Shown: positions 44,780-54,635 of the stretch, one piece after another
Position numbering within the stretch: position 1 is the first letter of the stretch
Layout of the letters: each line of letters starts with the position of its first letter
NCBI GenBank assembly: GCA_018335875.1
Contig: JAGXRN010000008.1
Span: 1-64,000, forward strand
Direction: 5' to 3'
Origin: Dethiobacter sp.
GTDB lineage: Bacteria > Bacillota > Dethiobacteria > Dethiobacterales > Dethiobacteraceae
Length of the DNA stretch: 64,000 nucleotides
Position numbers and translations under genes: made by a program
Notes under the pieces: generated by a model
What the model was told of the DNA's origin: nothing
What the model saw: the letters and a program-made list of their open reading frames with translations, nothing else
Databases searched by the model: none

Positions 44780-45748
44780 TTAAAGATAGTTTTCCTCTTT
44801 GGGCCTGCGTAATACGGCAATATCCTTTGCCTTTTCCATCATACCCACCACCGGAGGCAGGACAACAAGCAGCAATAAGCCTGCCACTACCAGTGAGCTG
44901 CCATAAAGTAACAAAGTACGAAGCAGGTTTTGTGACAGCGCAAAGAGAATATCAGGAATTGACCTCAGGGGAAAAACCATGGCTATGTCGTAGAGTAAAG
45001 AGTTGAAAAACCCGTGCATAACTGTTGGGTTGGCTCTCAGTAAAAACATGGCAAAAAGGGATGGTATGGCTGTTAAAAAACCTGCCGTCACCAGTGAGGT
45101 ACCAATCCAGTTCAGCCAGCGCCAGCCGCTGCGCCAGATCAGGAAAATGACCGCTGGGATTATCAGGGCCAGGGATACTGAGCCGTAGAGCGCAGTTTTA
45201 AGATTAGCCAGTACTTTTCTGGGGCCGCTTAAGCCTGATATCACAGCCTGCCTCTGGTCCGCCTCCCAGTTTGAAGAAAAAGGAATATCTGAGAGGCGCG
45301 GGAATAGCTCCCGCCTCAGGCGGTCCGTAACAGCTTCACCCACCACTTGGCCCAGTATTCCAAGCGATCCTTCTGCCAACTCTGCCACATTACCCAGAAA
45401 CTTATCAACCGGCGCCTCAAAGTCAAGCTGCGGCAGCTCTTTCTCTTTTCCACGCAGGTAATCAAGCAAGCCGCTGACAAGTGTTTCAGCTTGCAGCACA
45501 ACCCATTCTTTAGTAATAACCCCATCCAGTGCTTCTGCCGGCACCCCCATTGTTCCGGCACGGGCCCGCAGGTTTGTGTCCAGATAGCCGTGCAGTTCCC
45601 CGTAGAGTCCATGCCCGGCAAAAGCGTCCAGGTAAAAGCCGGGCGCAGTCAATTTATACTGCACAAGCAGCAGGAACTGCAGGAAAAAAAGGTTAACCAG
45701 CAAGATAATCACCAGCAGTACCGATGTAGTTGTACGCAGCACCTTCAT
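44780..45748 (-). CDS. Hypothetical membrane protein
   Basis: 322 residues, family not recognised. An N-terminal membrane segment (about 8-30) is followed by an extracytoplasmic helical region (35-185) and at least three more membrane segments (about 190-215, 220-245 and 280-305). The topology recalls membrane proteins with a large outside loop. It lies just upstream of the cyclophilin gene (32-base gap) and diverges from the beta-propeller gene. No function is proposed. Confidence 0.7.
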   Translation of the reverse strand: MKVLRTTTSVLLVIILLVNLFFLQFLLLVQYKLTAPGFYLDAFAGHGLYGELHGYLDTNLRARAGTMGVPAEALDGVITKEWVVLQAETLVSGLLDYLRGKEKELPQLDFEAPVDKFLGNVAELAEGSLGILGQVVGEAVTDRLRRELFPRLSDIPFSSNWEADQRQAVISGLSGPRKVLANLKTALYGSVSLALIIPAVIFLIWRSGWRWLNWIGTSLVTAGFLTAIPSLFAMFLLRANPTVMHGFFNSLLYDIAMVFPLRSIPDILFALSQNLLRTLLLYGSSLVVAGLLLLVVLPPVVGMMEKAKDIAVLRRPKEENYL

Positions 45749-45931
45749 GCTATCACTCCAATGGTTAAGTCGCCTGCTGCTAAAACGAACGCGGCAGAAA
45801 GATTCTAGATATATTCAATTATTATTGACTTATTTCCTTCCTAACGCAGTAAAAGTTTCCCCGATGTGTGGAACAAAGCCGGCAACTAAACGTCTGAATA
45901 AGTAAAAAAAGAATTGGTGAGGTGGGTTGAG

Positions 45932-47896
45932 ATGAAGAAACCGGGGATCTGGCCGGTTATGATGTGCGTGCTGCTTATAGTTTTGTTTGGCCTGGCGCTG
46001 ACAGGGACGGAACATCCGGATTATCCCGTTGTTGCCGGCGGGGAACTGCCGGTTGTGGGGTCATATCATAAACTGCAGGAGCTGCTGCAAGACGCCAATG
46101 ATTACCGTGCTTATACCATGATGAGAGGCTTGGGGGGCATAGTGCTGGAACAGAGCATGGATGCCGCACCTGCCGCCAAGGCTTCCGCTCCCGATTATTC
46201 GGGTACAAATGTCCAGGTGCAGGGAGTGGACGAAGCAGACCTGGTTAAGACCGACGGCAGTTATATTTATCAGGTCAACAATGGTCGTGTGATTATTGCC
46301 AAATCTCACCCGGCACAAGAGATGGAGATTGCCAGTATCCTTAAATTTGAAGAAAACTTCACACCACAGGAAATTTATATCGATAAAAAACACCTGGTAG
46401 TAATCGGCTCCACTTATTATTACCAGCCATACATGCCGGAGCCCTCACCGCGGGAACCGGGGATAATGATATTCCCGCCGCCCTTTGTGCACGGCACAGT
46501 AAAAGCTAAAATCTTTGACATCAGTGACAGATATAATGTGCGCTCACTGCGCGAGGTTGAACTTGACGGCTACTACATCTCATCAAGGAAAATCGGGGAT
46601 GTTCTCTATCTTGTAGCCAATAAATACATCGATTTTTATATCATGGAGCAAGGCGGTGAAGTCTCCACCCCCGTCTTCCGCGACTCAGTCGGCGGCAAAG
46701 AGGGTTATCAGCCTGTGGGCTATGACGACATCCGCTACTTCCCGCATTCAGTGGAACCCAATTACCTGATGGTGGCGGGCTTAGACCTGTCAAAGCCAAA
46801 CCAGGAGATGAGGATCCATACCTACCTGGGCGCCGGTGAAAACATCTATGCTTCCACTGAGAATCTCTATATTGCGGTAACACAGTATAACACAAGCAGC
46901 GAAATTATCCCCATGATAAGGCCGGACGTCCCCATGGAATCGGTGACAGGTGTTTACAAATTCGCCCTCGCTGGCGGCAGGGTTGAGTACAGCGCACAGG
47001 GCGAAGTGCGCGGCAGAATCCTAAACCAGTTTTCCATGGATGAGCACAAGGGTTATTTCCGTATTGCCACCACCAGCGGAGAGATGTGGCGCAACGATGA
47101 GCATACCTCTAAAAACAACCTCTATATTCTCGATAAACAAATGAATAAAGTTGGGGGCCTTGAGGACCTGGCGCCGGGCGAGCGGATTTACTCGGCAAGG
47201 TTCATGGGCGACCGTGGCTATATGGTCACCTTCAGGGACGTAGACCCGCTCTTTGTCATAGATTTAAAGGACCCGCGTGCGCCAAAAGTGCTTGGTGAGT
47301 TGAAGATCCCGGGCTACAGCGACTATCTTCATCCCTACGATGAAAACCACCTGATTGGCTTTGGCAAAGATACCGTAGAGCTGCAGGTGACAGACTGGCA
47401 GGGCGGTAAGAGGAGCATGGCTTTTTATCTGGGTATGAAAATATCGCTCTTTGACGTCACCGACGTAAGCAACCCGGTGGAAAAATTTAAAATAATAATC
47501 GGCGACAGGGGCACAGAATCGGAACTTCTCCGCAACCATAAGGCGCTCTTATTTGACAGGGAGAAAAATCTGCTTGCCTTCCCTGTCACTTTGATGGAAA
47601 TAAGAAACGCACAGCCCGACCCCCACGGTTTTCCGCCTCATGGCGAGTTTGCTTTCCAGGGCGCTTATGTATACTCACTTGACCCGCTCACAGGCTTCTC
47701 GCTTAAGGGGAGAATCACACACATGGACAGCGGCGCTGAATCCGGCCGCTACGCCTATGGCTGGTACGGCAGCGGCGCCAACGTGGAAAGAATCCTTTAT
47801 ATCGGAGATGCACTCTACACCATGTCCGGGACCATGATTAAAGCGAACGGAATAACAAACCTAAATGAGATAAACAGACTGTCCATTCCACAGTAA
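45932..47896 (+). CDS. Secreted beta-propeller domain protein
   Basis: A 654-residue exported protein: N-terminal signal/anchor (about 6-24), then a segment with GVDEADLVKTDGSYIYQVNNGRVII and repeated YLV/LDLSDP-like blades that match the family of secreted proteins with a C-terminal beta-propeller domain. The role is unknown. The ATG at 45932 after GAGGTGG is preferred over a TTG 6 codons upstream. It stands alone on the plus strand; its 3' end is followed 7 bases later by a REP-like palindrome. Confidence 0.85.
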   Translation: MKKPGIWPVMMCVLLIVLFGLALTGTEHPDYPVVAGGELPVVGSYHKLQELLQDANDYRAYTMMRGLGGIVLEQSMDAAPAAKASAPDYSGTNVQVQGVDEADLVKTDGSYIYQVNNGRVIIAKSHPAQEMEIASILKFEENFTPQEIYIDKKHLVVIGSTYYYQPYMPEPSPREPGIMIFPPPFVHGTVKAKIFDISDRYNVRSLREVELDGYYISSRKIGDVLYLVANKYIDFYIMEQGGEVSTPVFRDSVGGKEGYQPVGYDDIRYFPHSVEPNYLMVAGLDLSKPNQEMRIHTYLGAGENIYASTENLYIAVTQYNTSSEIIPMIRPDVPMESVTGVYKFALAGGRVEYSAQGEVRGRILNQFSMDEHKGYFRIATTSGEMWRNDEHTSKNNLYILDKQMNKVGGLEDLAPGERIYSARFMGDRGYMVTFRDVDPLFVIDLKDPRAPKVLGELKIPGYSDYLHPYDENHLIGFGKDTVELQVTDWQGGKRSMAFYLGMKISLFDVTDVSNPVEKFKIIIGDRGTESELLRNHKALLFDREKNLLAFPVTLMEIRNAQPDPHGFPPHGEFAFQGAYVYSLDPLTGFSLKGRITHMDSGAESGRYAYGWYGSGANVERILYIGDALYTMSGTMIKANGITNLNEINRLSIPQ

Positions 47897-47902
47897 ATTA
47901 TT

Positions 47903-47929
47903 GTGTCAGGGGGACAGTCCCCCTGACAC
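47903..47929. repeat. REP-like perfect palindrome
   Basis: GTGTCAGGGGGAC and GTCCCCCTGACAC flank a single A: a perfect 13-bp stem between convergent genes. Such GGGGGACAGTCCCC palindromes are common dispersed repeats in Clostridia. It may terminate the propeller transcript, and it encodes the last codons of the 49-residue ORF on the other strand. Confidence 0.75.
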
Positions 47930-48055
47930 GCTTGCAAGACGCCACATTATGACGCCGTTATCTGTGACTCTCTCCACAAGATGCGTGGTTGTCTGGAAGT
48001 ATTCGCGGTCCAGCATTTCGAGCAGCAGGTCCTGTAAAGCTTTGTCTGCCACCAT
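47906..48055 (-). CDS. Small 49-residue ORF following the DUF188 gene
   Basis: A frame from ATG 48055, placed directly against the DUF188 stop (TAA then ATG) with GGGGAG 7 bases upstream, encodes a 49-residue peptide beginning MVADKALQDLLLEMLDREYF. The first 41 residues look like a genuine small helical protein; the ending (SVSGGLSP) and the stop come from the REP-like palindrome, which may have replaced the original end. The family is not recognised. Confidence 0.55.
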   Translation of the reverse strand: MVADKALQDLLLEMLDREYFQTTTHLVERVTDNGVIMWRLASVSGGLSP

Positions 48056-48490
48056 TTATGTGCTCCCCAAAACTCTTTCCAGGAGCGCGGCAAAACGCCT
48101 GTCGTCGTCCGCGCTTCTTTTTTTTGGCCCCCTGGTCCTGCCGCCGCCGCGGCGGAATCGGGCCTTGGCTTCTCTTTCCTCGAGCATAAACTCAATTTTT
48201 GTCGCCGTGTATTCAGTCCCATGCGGGCTGAGGCAGCACAGGCCCTTGCCCAGCAGCACAGCCGCCAGGCCAAAGTCCTGGGTGACGGCTATGTCACCGG
48301 GAGCGGCCAGATTGATTACTTTGATGTCAGCTTCCTGCGACGAGTCGCCCACTGTCACATGGTGGTCAGAGATGATATTGTGATTAAAGCCGGCCACTGT
48401 CCATACGGGCACACCATACCTGGCGCCTGCCTCCATGCACATCTGCAGCACAGACTTGGGGCAGGCATCGGCATCAACAATAATTTTCAT
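48056..48490 (-). CDS. DUF188 / YaiI-YqxD family protein
   Basis: A 144-residue PIN-like protein opening with [12 protein letters not shown], the family signature, with further acids in VTQDFGLAA and the C-terminal [20 protein letters not shown]-type basic segment. Biochemical activity is not established; a nuclease is presumed from the fold. The start is the ATG at 48490, trimming an open upstream extension. It follows thrC by 45 bases. Confidence 0.85.
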   Translation of the reverse strand: MKIIVDADACPKSVLQMCMEAGARYGVPVWTVAGFNHNIISDHHVTVGDSSQEADIKVINLAAPGDIAVTQDFGLAAVLLGKGLCCLSPHGTEYTATKIEFMLEEREAKARFRRGGGRTRGPKKRSADDDRRFAALLERVLGST

Positions 48491-48535
48491 TGTATCACCA
48501 CTGCAATTAAATTTCTTTGTCCTCTTCTTTAGCAT

Positions 48536-50023
48536 TCAGATGCCGAGTATCTTTTCCAGGCTGCTCTTCATCTCTTCTATCTGGCATACTGTCCGGTGGA
48601 GCACCGGCTTCTGCTCCAGCTCACTGACAGCTTTTGGTATGCCGTCGGCAATTAATTTGCCCAGTTCTTTAACCAGTGCGAAATCATCAAGTCCGGCGTC
48701 GATGCCGGCGATGGCTTTCATCACATCCCGCGGAAATTTAAAGGGGCTGGCGGTGGACACTATCACTGTTTTTGTGCTGTCGCCGCTCTCTGCTCTGTAT
48801 TTTTGGCATGCCGACCAGGAAACAGCTGTATGTGTGTCAATCACATAATCATCCCGTGCAAAGACATCCCTGATGGCGCGGGCGGTATCATCCTCTGAGG
48901 CAAAGCCCGCTCTGAAGCTCTTAAGCTTCGCTTTCACTTCATCACTAACCCGGTAGCTGCCGCTAACGGCCAACTCCTGCATCAGGCGGGCAGTGACTGC
49001 GGCGTCATTTTCGCTCACAAGGTAGAGCAGCCGTTCCAGATTGCTTGAGATCAAAATGTCCATTGACGGCGACATGGTTACCACAAAGCGCCTGTTTCTG
49101 TCATAGGTCCCTGAGCGGAAAAAATCAAAGAGCACCTTGTTCTCATTGGAGGCGCAAATCAGGGTTTTTACCGGCAGGCCAAGCTCCCTGGCATAGTAAC
49201 CTGCCAGGATATTGCCAAAATTGCCTGTGGGCACGGCAAAATTTATTTCTTCTCCTGCTTTAATCTCACCGGCTGCGCGCAGCTGCAGGTAAGCATAGAA
49301 ATAATAGGCCACCTGCGGTATTAACCTGCCGATATTGATGGAATTGGCGGAAGAGAAGACCAGATTCGTGGCGGCCATTTTTTTACTGAGCCCTGTGTCG
49401 GAAAACATGCTTTTCACACCGGCCTGGGCGTCGTCAAAATTGCCTTCAATACCTATGACATGGACATTGCTGCCTTCCTGGGTGACCATCTGCCTCTTTT
49501 GTATCTCACTGACACCGTGCTCGGGGAAATAGACAATAATGGTTGTGCCTTCCACCCCGGCGAAGCCCTCCAGGGCCGCCTTGCCTGTGTCGCCGGAGGT
49601 GGCTGTGAGAATAACTATTTCCTTCTCTATCCCCAGTTTTTTAACTGCTGTTCTCAACAGGTGGGGCAGAATTGAGAGCGCCATGTCTTTAAAAGCCAGT
49701 GTGGGGCCATGGAAAAGCTCCAGGAAGAAGACTTCGCCCTTCTTAACAAGTGGGGCAATCAGGGGCGTGTCAAACTTCCGGTCATAAGCGTTTTCGATAC
49801 AGTTCCTCAGCTCGTCCTGGCAAAAATCAGTCAGGAAAGGCTGCATCACACGGTAAGCCACTTCCTGAAAGCTTTGGCCCACAAGTGCTTCAATCTCAAT
49901 GGGGCGGGGAAAAGATACAGGTACAAAAAGCCCGCCGTCGCCGGCAATACCCCGCACTATGGCTGCGGCCGCACTGACCGGCAAGCTGTCGCTTCTTGTG
50001 CTTTTATAGAGGGTCTGTTTCAT
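48536..50023 (-). CDS. thrC: Threonine synthase
   Basis: A 495-residue fold-type II PLP enzyme that converts phosphohomoserine to threonine. The start YKSTRSDS, the PLP lysine in GPTLAFKDMALSIL, ATSGDTGKAALEGF and PTGNFGNILAGYYA are typical of the long-form enzyme. It overlaps the end of the ApgM-family gene by 20 bases, so the two are translated together. Confidence 0.95.
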   Translation of the reverse strand: MKQTLYKSTRSDSLPVSAAAAIVRGIAGDGGLFVPVSFPRPIEIEALVGQSFQEVAYRVMQPFLTDFCQDELRNCIENAYDRKFDTPLIAPLVKKGEVFFLELFHGPTLAFKDMALSILPHLLRTAVKKLGIEKEIVILTATSGDTGKAALEGFAGVEGTTIIVYFPEHGVSEIQKRQMVTQEGSNVHVIGIEGNFDDAQAGVKSMFSDTGLSKKMAATNLVFSSANSINIGRLIPQVAYYFYAYLQLRAAGEIKAGEEINFAVPTGNFGNILAGYYARELGLPVKTLICASNENKVLFDFFRSGTYDRNRRFVVTMSPSMDILISSNLERLLYLVSENDAAVTARLMQELAVSGSYRVSDEVKAKLKSFRAGFASEDDTARAIRDVFARDDYVIDTHTAVSWSACQKYRAESGDSTKTVIVSTASPFKFPRDVMKAIAGIDAGLDDFALVKELGKLIADGIPKAVSELEQKPVLHRTVCQIEEMKSSLEKILGI

Positions 50024-51242
50024 CTGGAGCGCTCCCCCTTAAAAAGAAGTCCATCAGTTTATGCCCTTCGGCAAAGTATACCCCTGTTCCGCCGGCGCAG
50101 TCCTCATCATAGACATGTGAGGCTGCTTCAGTGCTGCTTGTGCTCTCGTAAATTATAAACGGCACCGGGTCTGAGGTATGCGTCCTCAGTGCCAAGGGCG
50201 TGGCATGGTCCGGCAGCACCATGAGTTTATAGGCTTCACCGGAGCGGTCCAGGCCTGCCTTGATTACTTTTACCACCTGGTCATCTATGAGTTCAATGGC
50301 CTTCACTTTATTTTCAATTTCATACATGTGCGCACACTCATCGGGTGCTTCAATATGAATATAAACAAAATCGCCGCCTGCCTGCAGCCACTCAAGAGCT
50401 GCCCGTGCCTTGCCGCTGAAATTAGTATTAATATTACCGGTGGCGCCCTCTACTTCTATTGATTCCATCCCGGCGCAAAGCCCCATCCCTTTAATCAGGT
50501 CAACGGCTGAAATGACAGCACCGCGCACGTCATATTTTAGGTTGAAATCAGTCAGCAGTGGCTTTTTACCCTCTCCCCAGATCCAAATGGAGTTGGCAGG
50601 CCCTTTGCCCGCTGCCTCCCTTTTTTTATTGATTACATGACCGCCCAGAAATTGGGCGCTCAACCTCATCATATCTTCAATTGCCCGGCTTTCACTGCCG
50701 GCAGGCAGGTAGTCTTTAATCTGCCGCCCGAGAATGTCATGGGGTGGGGTCAGCTTCCACTCATAGGGCCCTTCGCTCCAGACCATGAGGTGCCTGTAGC
50801 CGACGCCGGGATAAAACTTAATATCCAACCTGCTTAACTCTTCATTTACCGTAGCGATCAGTTCGCGGGCCTCCTGCGAGGATATTTCACCGGCGCCGTG
50901 ATCCAGCATCACTCTTTCTTCATAGGGCTTGCCCTGTGACAGCGTCACCAGGTTGCACCTGAAGGCGATATCAGTATCCTTAAGCATTATACCCATGCTG
51001 TATGCTTCAAACGGCGAGCGCCCGCTGTAATAAATGCGGGGGTCATATCCCAGTACTGCAAGATTGGCGGTATCGCTGCCGGGAGCCATTCCTTCCGGTA
51101 CAGTCTTCACAAGCCCGAGTGTGCCGTGCCTGGCCAGATAATCCATGTTAGGTATATGCGCTCTCTGCAGTGGTGTTTTGCCGCCAAGTTGCGCCACGGG
51201 GTAATCTGCCATCCCGTCTCCCAGTATGACCACATATTTCAT
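50004..51242 (-). CDS. apgM: ApgM-family phosphotransferase, possible homoserine kinase
   Basis: A 412-residue alkaline-phosphatase-superfamily protein of the archaeal-type cofactor-independent phosphoglycerate mutase family: KYVVILGDGMADYP (metal Asp), DTANLAVLGYDP (catalytic Ser/Thr region) and the C-terminal VLPDHATPL. Some bacterial members near threonine genes are thought to act as homoserine kinases; the overlap with thrC and absence of thrB here support that reading. The start at 51242 follows AAGGAGTG and has its own promoter. Confidence 0.88.
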   Translation of the reverse strand: MKYVVILGDGMADYPVAQLGGKTPLQRAHIPNMDYLARHGTLGLVKTVPEGMAPGSDTANLAVLGYDPRIYYSGRSPFEAYSMGIMLKDTDIAFRCNLVTLSQGKPYEERVMLDHGAGEISSQEARELIATVNEELSRLDIKFYPGVGYRHLMVWSEGPYEWKLTPPHDILGRQIKDYLPAGSESRAIEDMMRLSAQFLGGHVINKKREAAGKGPANSIWIWGEGKKPLLTDFNLKYDVRGAVISAVDLIKGMGLCAGMESIEVEGATGNINTNFSGKARAALEWLQAGGDFVYIHIEAPDECAHMYEIENKVKAIELIDDQVVKVIKAGLDRSGEAYKLMVLPDHATPLALRTHTSDPVPFIIYESTSSTEAASHVYDEDCAGGTGVYFAEGHKLMDFFLRGSAPDETDPL

Positions 51243-51295
51243 CTCAACACACTCCTTACTGCAACGCTTACCATGCAGGCACCGTGACATTTTCT

Positions 51296-51324
51296 ATAAT
51301 AAACCAGTAAATTTATAAAGTAAA
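51296..51324 (-). promoter_or_regulatory. Promoter of the apgM-thrC operon
   Basis: Minus-strand TTTACT (51319-51324), 17-base spacer, TATTAT (51296-51301), about 55 bases upstream of the apgM ATG and just after the ior pseudogene. Confidence 0.65.
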
Positions 51325-51342
51325 GAAGTAAAGTATATAAGG

Positions 51343-52450
51343 TTAAATGCCGGGTGAAAGCTGACTGAACCCGGACTCGAAGGCTTTTACATTTAACTCA
51401 CGGATGCTGCCTTTAAACAGCGCTTCGATTGTTGTCTGAAAAAATTCCCTGCCAAACGGCAGCAGGCCGCTGCCCGCCAGAGCGCCCGTCATGACCATGT
51501 TGGCGGCAAGAATGCTGCCGGCTTCTGCGGCCAGCTCAGCTGCTGCCAGAAAGTGAGCGCGAGGCGCGATCTTTTTAACGGCTTCTTCTATGCGGTCTTA
51601 AGGTGTTCAAGCAAGAGCTGCTCCGGCAGCGGCCAGGTAGTGCCCAGCTTGAGTACACCGACGCTGTGGCTAAGGCCGAGCATCTCCAGTGCTTCCAGCG
51701 CATACATAAAACTTGGCCCGCTGGCGATGATTAACCGGGAAGCACCGCCTGGGCCGCTATGGAGGTTGAATTCACTGCTGTTAAACATCTCCGCTGCACG
51801 GGACATTTTCTGCTCCTGCAGAACATGAGGCTGTATGGTAAAGGTTATCATCCTGTCTTCCCTGCCAAATGCCGACTCCCGCAACGCACGGTTAACAGCG
51901 CCAAGCTCCATGTCACCGCTGGCGTGGCATATACGCGTCACACACCTGACAACCACAGGCAGTTTCAGTGCTTCCGAGAGGGCAAAAGCTTCTCTTGTCA
52001 TATCCTTTGCTTCCTGGACAGAAGCAGGCTCCAGCACAGGCAGGTGAAGAACCTTGCACAGGTTGCGGGTGTCTTCTTCCCTGATACTGGAGTGGGCAGA
52101 GGGGTCGTCGCCGACAACAATGACCATGCCGCCCCTGCAGCCTGTGATGGCCAGCGAATCGGCAAAATCCATCGCTACGTTGAGGCCGTCGGCTTTCATT
52201 ATCACCAGTGAGCGCAGGCCGGTAAAAGAAGCGGCGGCCGCCCCTTCCATGGCCACTGTCTCGTTGACCGACCACTCGGCGTATAAATCAAACTGCCCGG
52301 ACAAAGCTGCCAGGGTGCCAAGCACTTCGGATGTGGGTGAGCCCGGGTATGATGCGGCAAAAGCCACCCCGGCCTCGAGGGCGCCTCTGGCATGGCTTCA
52401 TTGCCGTTTAATGCAACCTTGGCTCCCGGCTGTAATCTGCATACTCCCAT
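51343..52450 (-). pseudogene. Decayed indolepyruvate:ferredoxin oxidoreductase iorA-iorB remnant
   Basis: Three pieces lie in series. 52450 to about 52390 encodes the IorA start (AKVALNGNEAM); a one-base loss after the ATG of that motif shifts frame. The next frame (52367-51588) gives IorA from AASYPGSPTSEVLG to PEQLLLEHLK, about the first half, including the pyruvate:ferredoxin-like N-domain. At about 51597 this joins the C-terminal 80 residues of IorB (EAGSILAANMVMTGALAGSG, IRELNVKAFESGF), ending at 51343. The TPP and Fe-S domains of IorA and the N-terminal part of IorB are missing. The locus cannot make an active enzyme. Confidence 0.88.
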
Positions 52451-52533
52451 TAATGTCACCTGTTGCATCCCCCCAACTGTCAATAATACTGTTTTCGACT
52501 CAAATCGCTGTTTACCTCTAACCTGCGTCTTTT

Positions 52534-54321
52534 TTAGTCTCCATAGAGCCACAGGTAGGTGTAATATGAATTTTTGACTTTTGTTATATATTCACGGGTT
52601 TCAAAGAAGGCGACAGCTGTGGGGAAACCGGCGGCAGTGCCGCCTGTTTTGGAGGCGCTCCAGCGCTGCACATTGCCGCCGCCGCCGTTGTAGGCGGCGA
52701 GCGCTTTGTCTAAATCTCCCTTGAACATATTAAGCATGTTGCGCAGGTAGTAGGCGCCAAAGCGAATATTAATTTCCGGAGTCAGCAGGTCTTTCTCCGA
52801 AAATTGAACTTTTAACCCTGAAGCAATACCGCGGCCTGTTGCCGGCATAATCTGCATCAGTCCAAGTGCTCCCACGCGTGAGACCGCGTCGGGGCGGAAA
52901 TGGCTTTCTTCTCTTATTACGGCCAATACTAAATAGGGGTCCAGGTTGTAATTGGCCGCCTCCAGCAGTACATCATCCAGGAAAGGCCGCGGGTAGGCTA
53001 GTTCATACGCTTTGCGGACGGGGAGTTCCCTGAGGGCGCTGCTGCCCCACCTTACAGCCTGGAAATACTGCCCCTGCGCCAGGTACCACTCCCCAAGCGC
53101 CAGTTTCTCTGCTGCCTGCGCCTTATTTATGCCGATAGCAAGCTCAATCCCTGCCGGGTAATCAAGCCCCGCTGCCCGGAAGGCATCCACGCGCTGCAAA
53201 AAGTCGGGCAGCTCAGCTGCATAGTCCTCTTCAATCTGCCAGGCTGGTTCATTGCCCAGGCGCTTCATCCAGGCGGGATGCCCCGCAAGGACTGCATGCA
53301 TTTCTTCTGCCACAGGCCCGCTGCGGGCTAAAAGAATATAGGCGCGGTAGGCGGCATCGTCCTGGTATGACCCCGGCTCCCGCGCCAGCGCCAGGTAGAT
53401 TTCCAGTGCCTGATCGCGCTTGCCCTGCTCGTCAAAAAGCCGTGCGCCGCGCCAGCGGGAAAGAGCCAGCGTGCTTTGACTGAAAGCCTCCGCCGCCTGA
53501 GTTGCTTTCCCTTCTTTTTCAAGCAGAAGCCCCAGGCGGTAAGCACCGGACTGGCCGAGACTGCTGTAAATCTGTGCAGCTTTTTTCACCTGGCCGGCTG
53601 CCTCCAGGGAGCGCGCGTACCACCAGCTGAGTGTGGGATCAGGCTCTGCCTGGCCAATCAGTGGCTGTAAAAAAGAAAGAAGTTTTTTATATTCGGCTGC
53701 CTCGCCAAGGGAGGTGGCGTATAATTTAGCCAGGGCTGTGTCACTGCCGGCGTCTGCCTCAAACAGCGGTTCCAGAAACTCGGCCGCCTGCCACCAGTGC
53801 CTGGCAGCTGTGAGGACGCGCGCAATCGCCTCAGGGCCCGCAGCCAAATCCACAAGCGCCTCCAGCGCTTCCTCGTCAGGGAGCAGCTTTAGATACTCCG
53901 CCACAGCTTCCTCCAAGCGGCCTGCCCCGTGCAGCCAGGACGCAAAGCGCCAGCGAATATCTGTGTCATTATAAAGTTCGAGCGCACGCCTGAAATACGG
54001 GGCAGTGTCGCCGCCCTGCGATGCGCGCCTGCCTGCCAGAATAATATTGGCTTCATAACCCAGCACACTTGTCTGCGTTGCCAATTGTTCAAGCTGTTCC
54101 TCGCCGTATGTACTGCTAATGTCCATACCTAAACTTAGGAGAATGTCCCAAACAAAGAGTGCATCGCCTTCTATGTCCGGCCCGGAGCCTCCCTCGGCCG
54201 GCACGTAGAGGTCAGGACTCCCGCTTTTGGTCTGTGTTAAAGACCTGAAAACCCAAACTCCAATCCCCAGTGAAAAAAGCAGCAGAAATAAAGAGAAGGA
54301 CGTCAGGAGTTTTTTGCGCAT
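52534..54321 (-). CDS. Soluble lytic transglycosylase (Slt-type), membrane-anchored
   Basis: A 595-residue envelope protein: N-terminal anchor (5-26), a long alpha-helical TPR-like region (about 90-440) and a C-terminal SLT domain of about 130 residues. The catalytic Glu is in AVIREESHFRPDAVS; GALGLMQIMPATG and ALAAYNGGGGNVQRW are the other SLT motifs. It cleaves glycan strands to 1,6-anhydro-muropeptides. The layout is that of Slt70. Confidence 0.92.
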   Translation of the reverse strand: MRKKLLTSFSLFLLLFSLGIGVWVFRSLTQTKSGSPDLYVPAEGGSGPDIEGDALFVWDILLSLGMDISSTYGEEQLEQLATQTSVLGYEANIILAGRRASQGGDTAPYFRRALELYNDTDIRWRFASWLHGAGRLEEAVAEYLKLLPDEEALEALVDLAAGPEAIARVLTAARHWWQAAEFLEPLFEADAGSDTALAKLYATSLGEAAEYKKLLSFLQPLIGQAEPDPTLSWWYARSLEAAGQVKKAAQIYSSLGQSGAYRLGLLLEKEGKATQAAEAFSQSTLALSRWRGARLFDEQGKRDQALEIYLALAREPGSYQDDAAYRAYILLARSGPVAEEMHAVLAGHPAWMKRLGNEPAWQIEEDYAAELPDFLQRVDAFRAAGLDYPAGIELAIGINKAQAAEKLALGEWYLAQGQYFQAVRWGSSALRELPVRKAYELAYPRPFLDDVLLEAANYNLDPYLVLAVIREESHFRPDAVSRVGALGLMQIMPATGRGIASGLKVQFSEKDLLTPEINIRFGAYYLRNMLNMFKGDLDKALAAYNGGGGNVQRWSASKTGGTAAGFPTAVAFFETREYITKVKNSYYTYLWLYGD

Positions 54322-54635
54322 GCGGCAGCACCCTTTCTGTATATCCTATGCAACATTCTACACAAAAAGGTAAAACCCTTGCCGGCTTATCTGTTAAAAT
54401 GTACTAACGCTACAGCACAACTTAAATTGTCTCACTTACACTAACTTCTGTGTCTCTAGTAAAGCCAAACAACTGTTCCTCGATGATTTTTATACACCTT
54501 TCCCTGGAACATTCAAACAGATTTCAGGGGGTATTAAAATAGTGTAGGGAAACCAGTTTAATGGCTTCCCTTTATAATACGTATCATGTTAAGCTATCCT
54601 GATGGAAATACTTCTATTGGTTTTTATATACTTAA
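54322..54635. other. Gene-free stretch with a weak hairpin
   Basis: Between the transglycosylase start and the HD-GYP gene stop. An imperfect hairpin (AGGGAAACCA with TGGCTTCCCT, 54546-54571) may terminate the HD-GYP transcript, though no T run follows on the minus strand. Nothing else was recognised. Confidence 0.45.

Noticed and set aside
47947-48273. 108-codon minus-strand frame overlapping the DUF188 gene
   Set aside because: It is the wrong frame of both the DUF188 gene and the 49-codon ORF; its residue content is Arg/Trp/Cys-rich noise.
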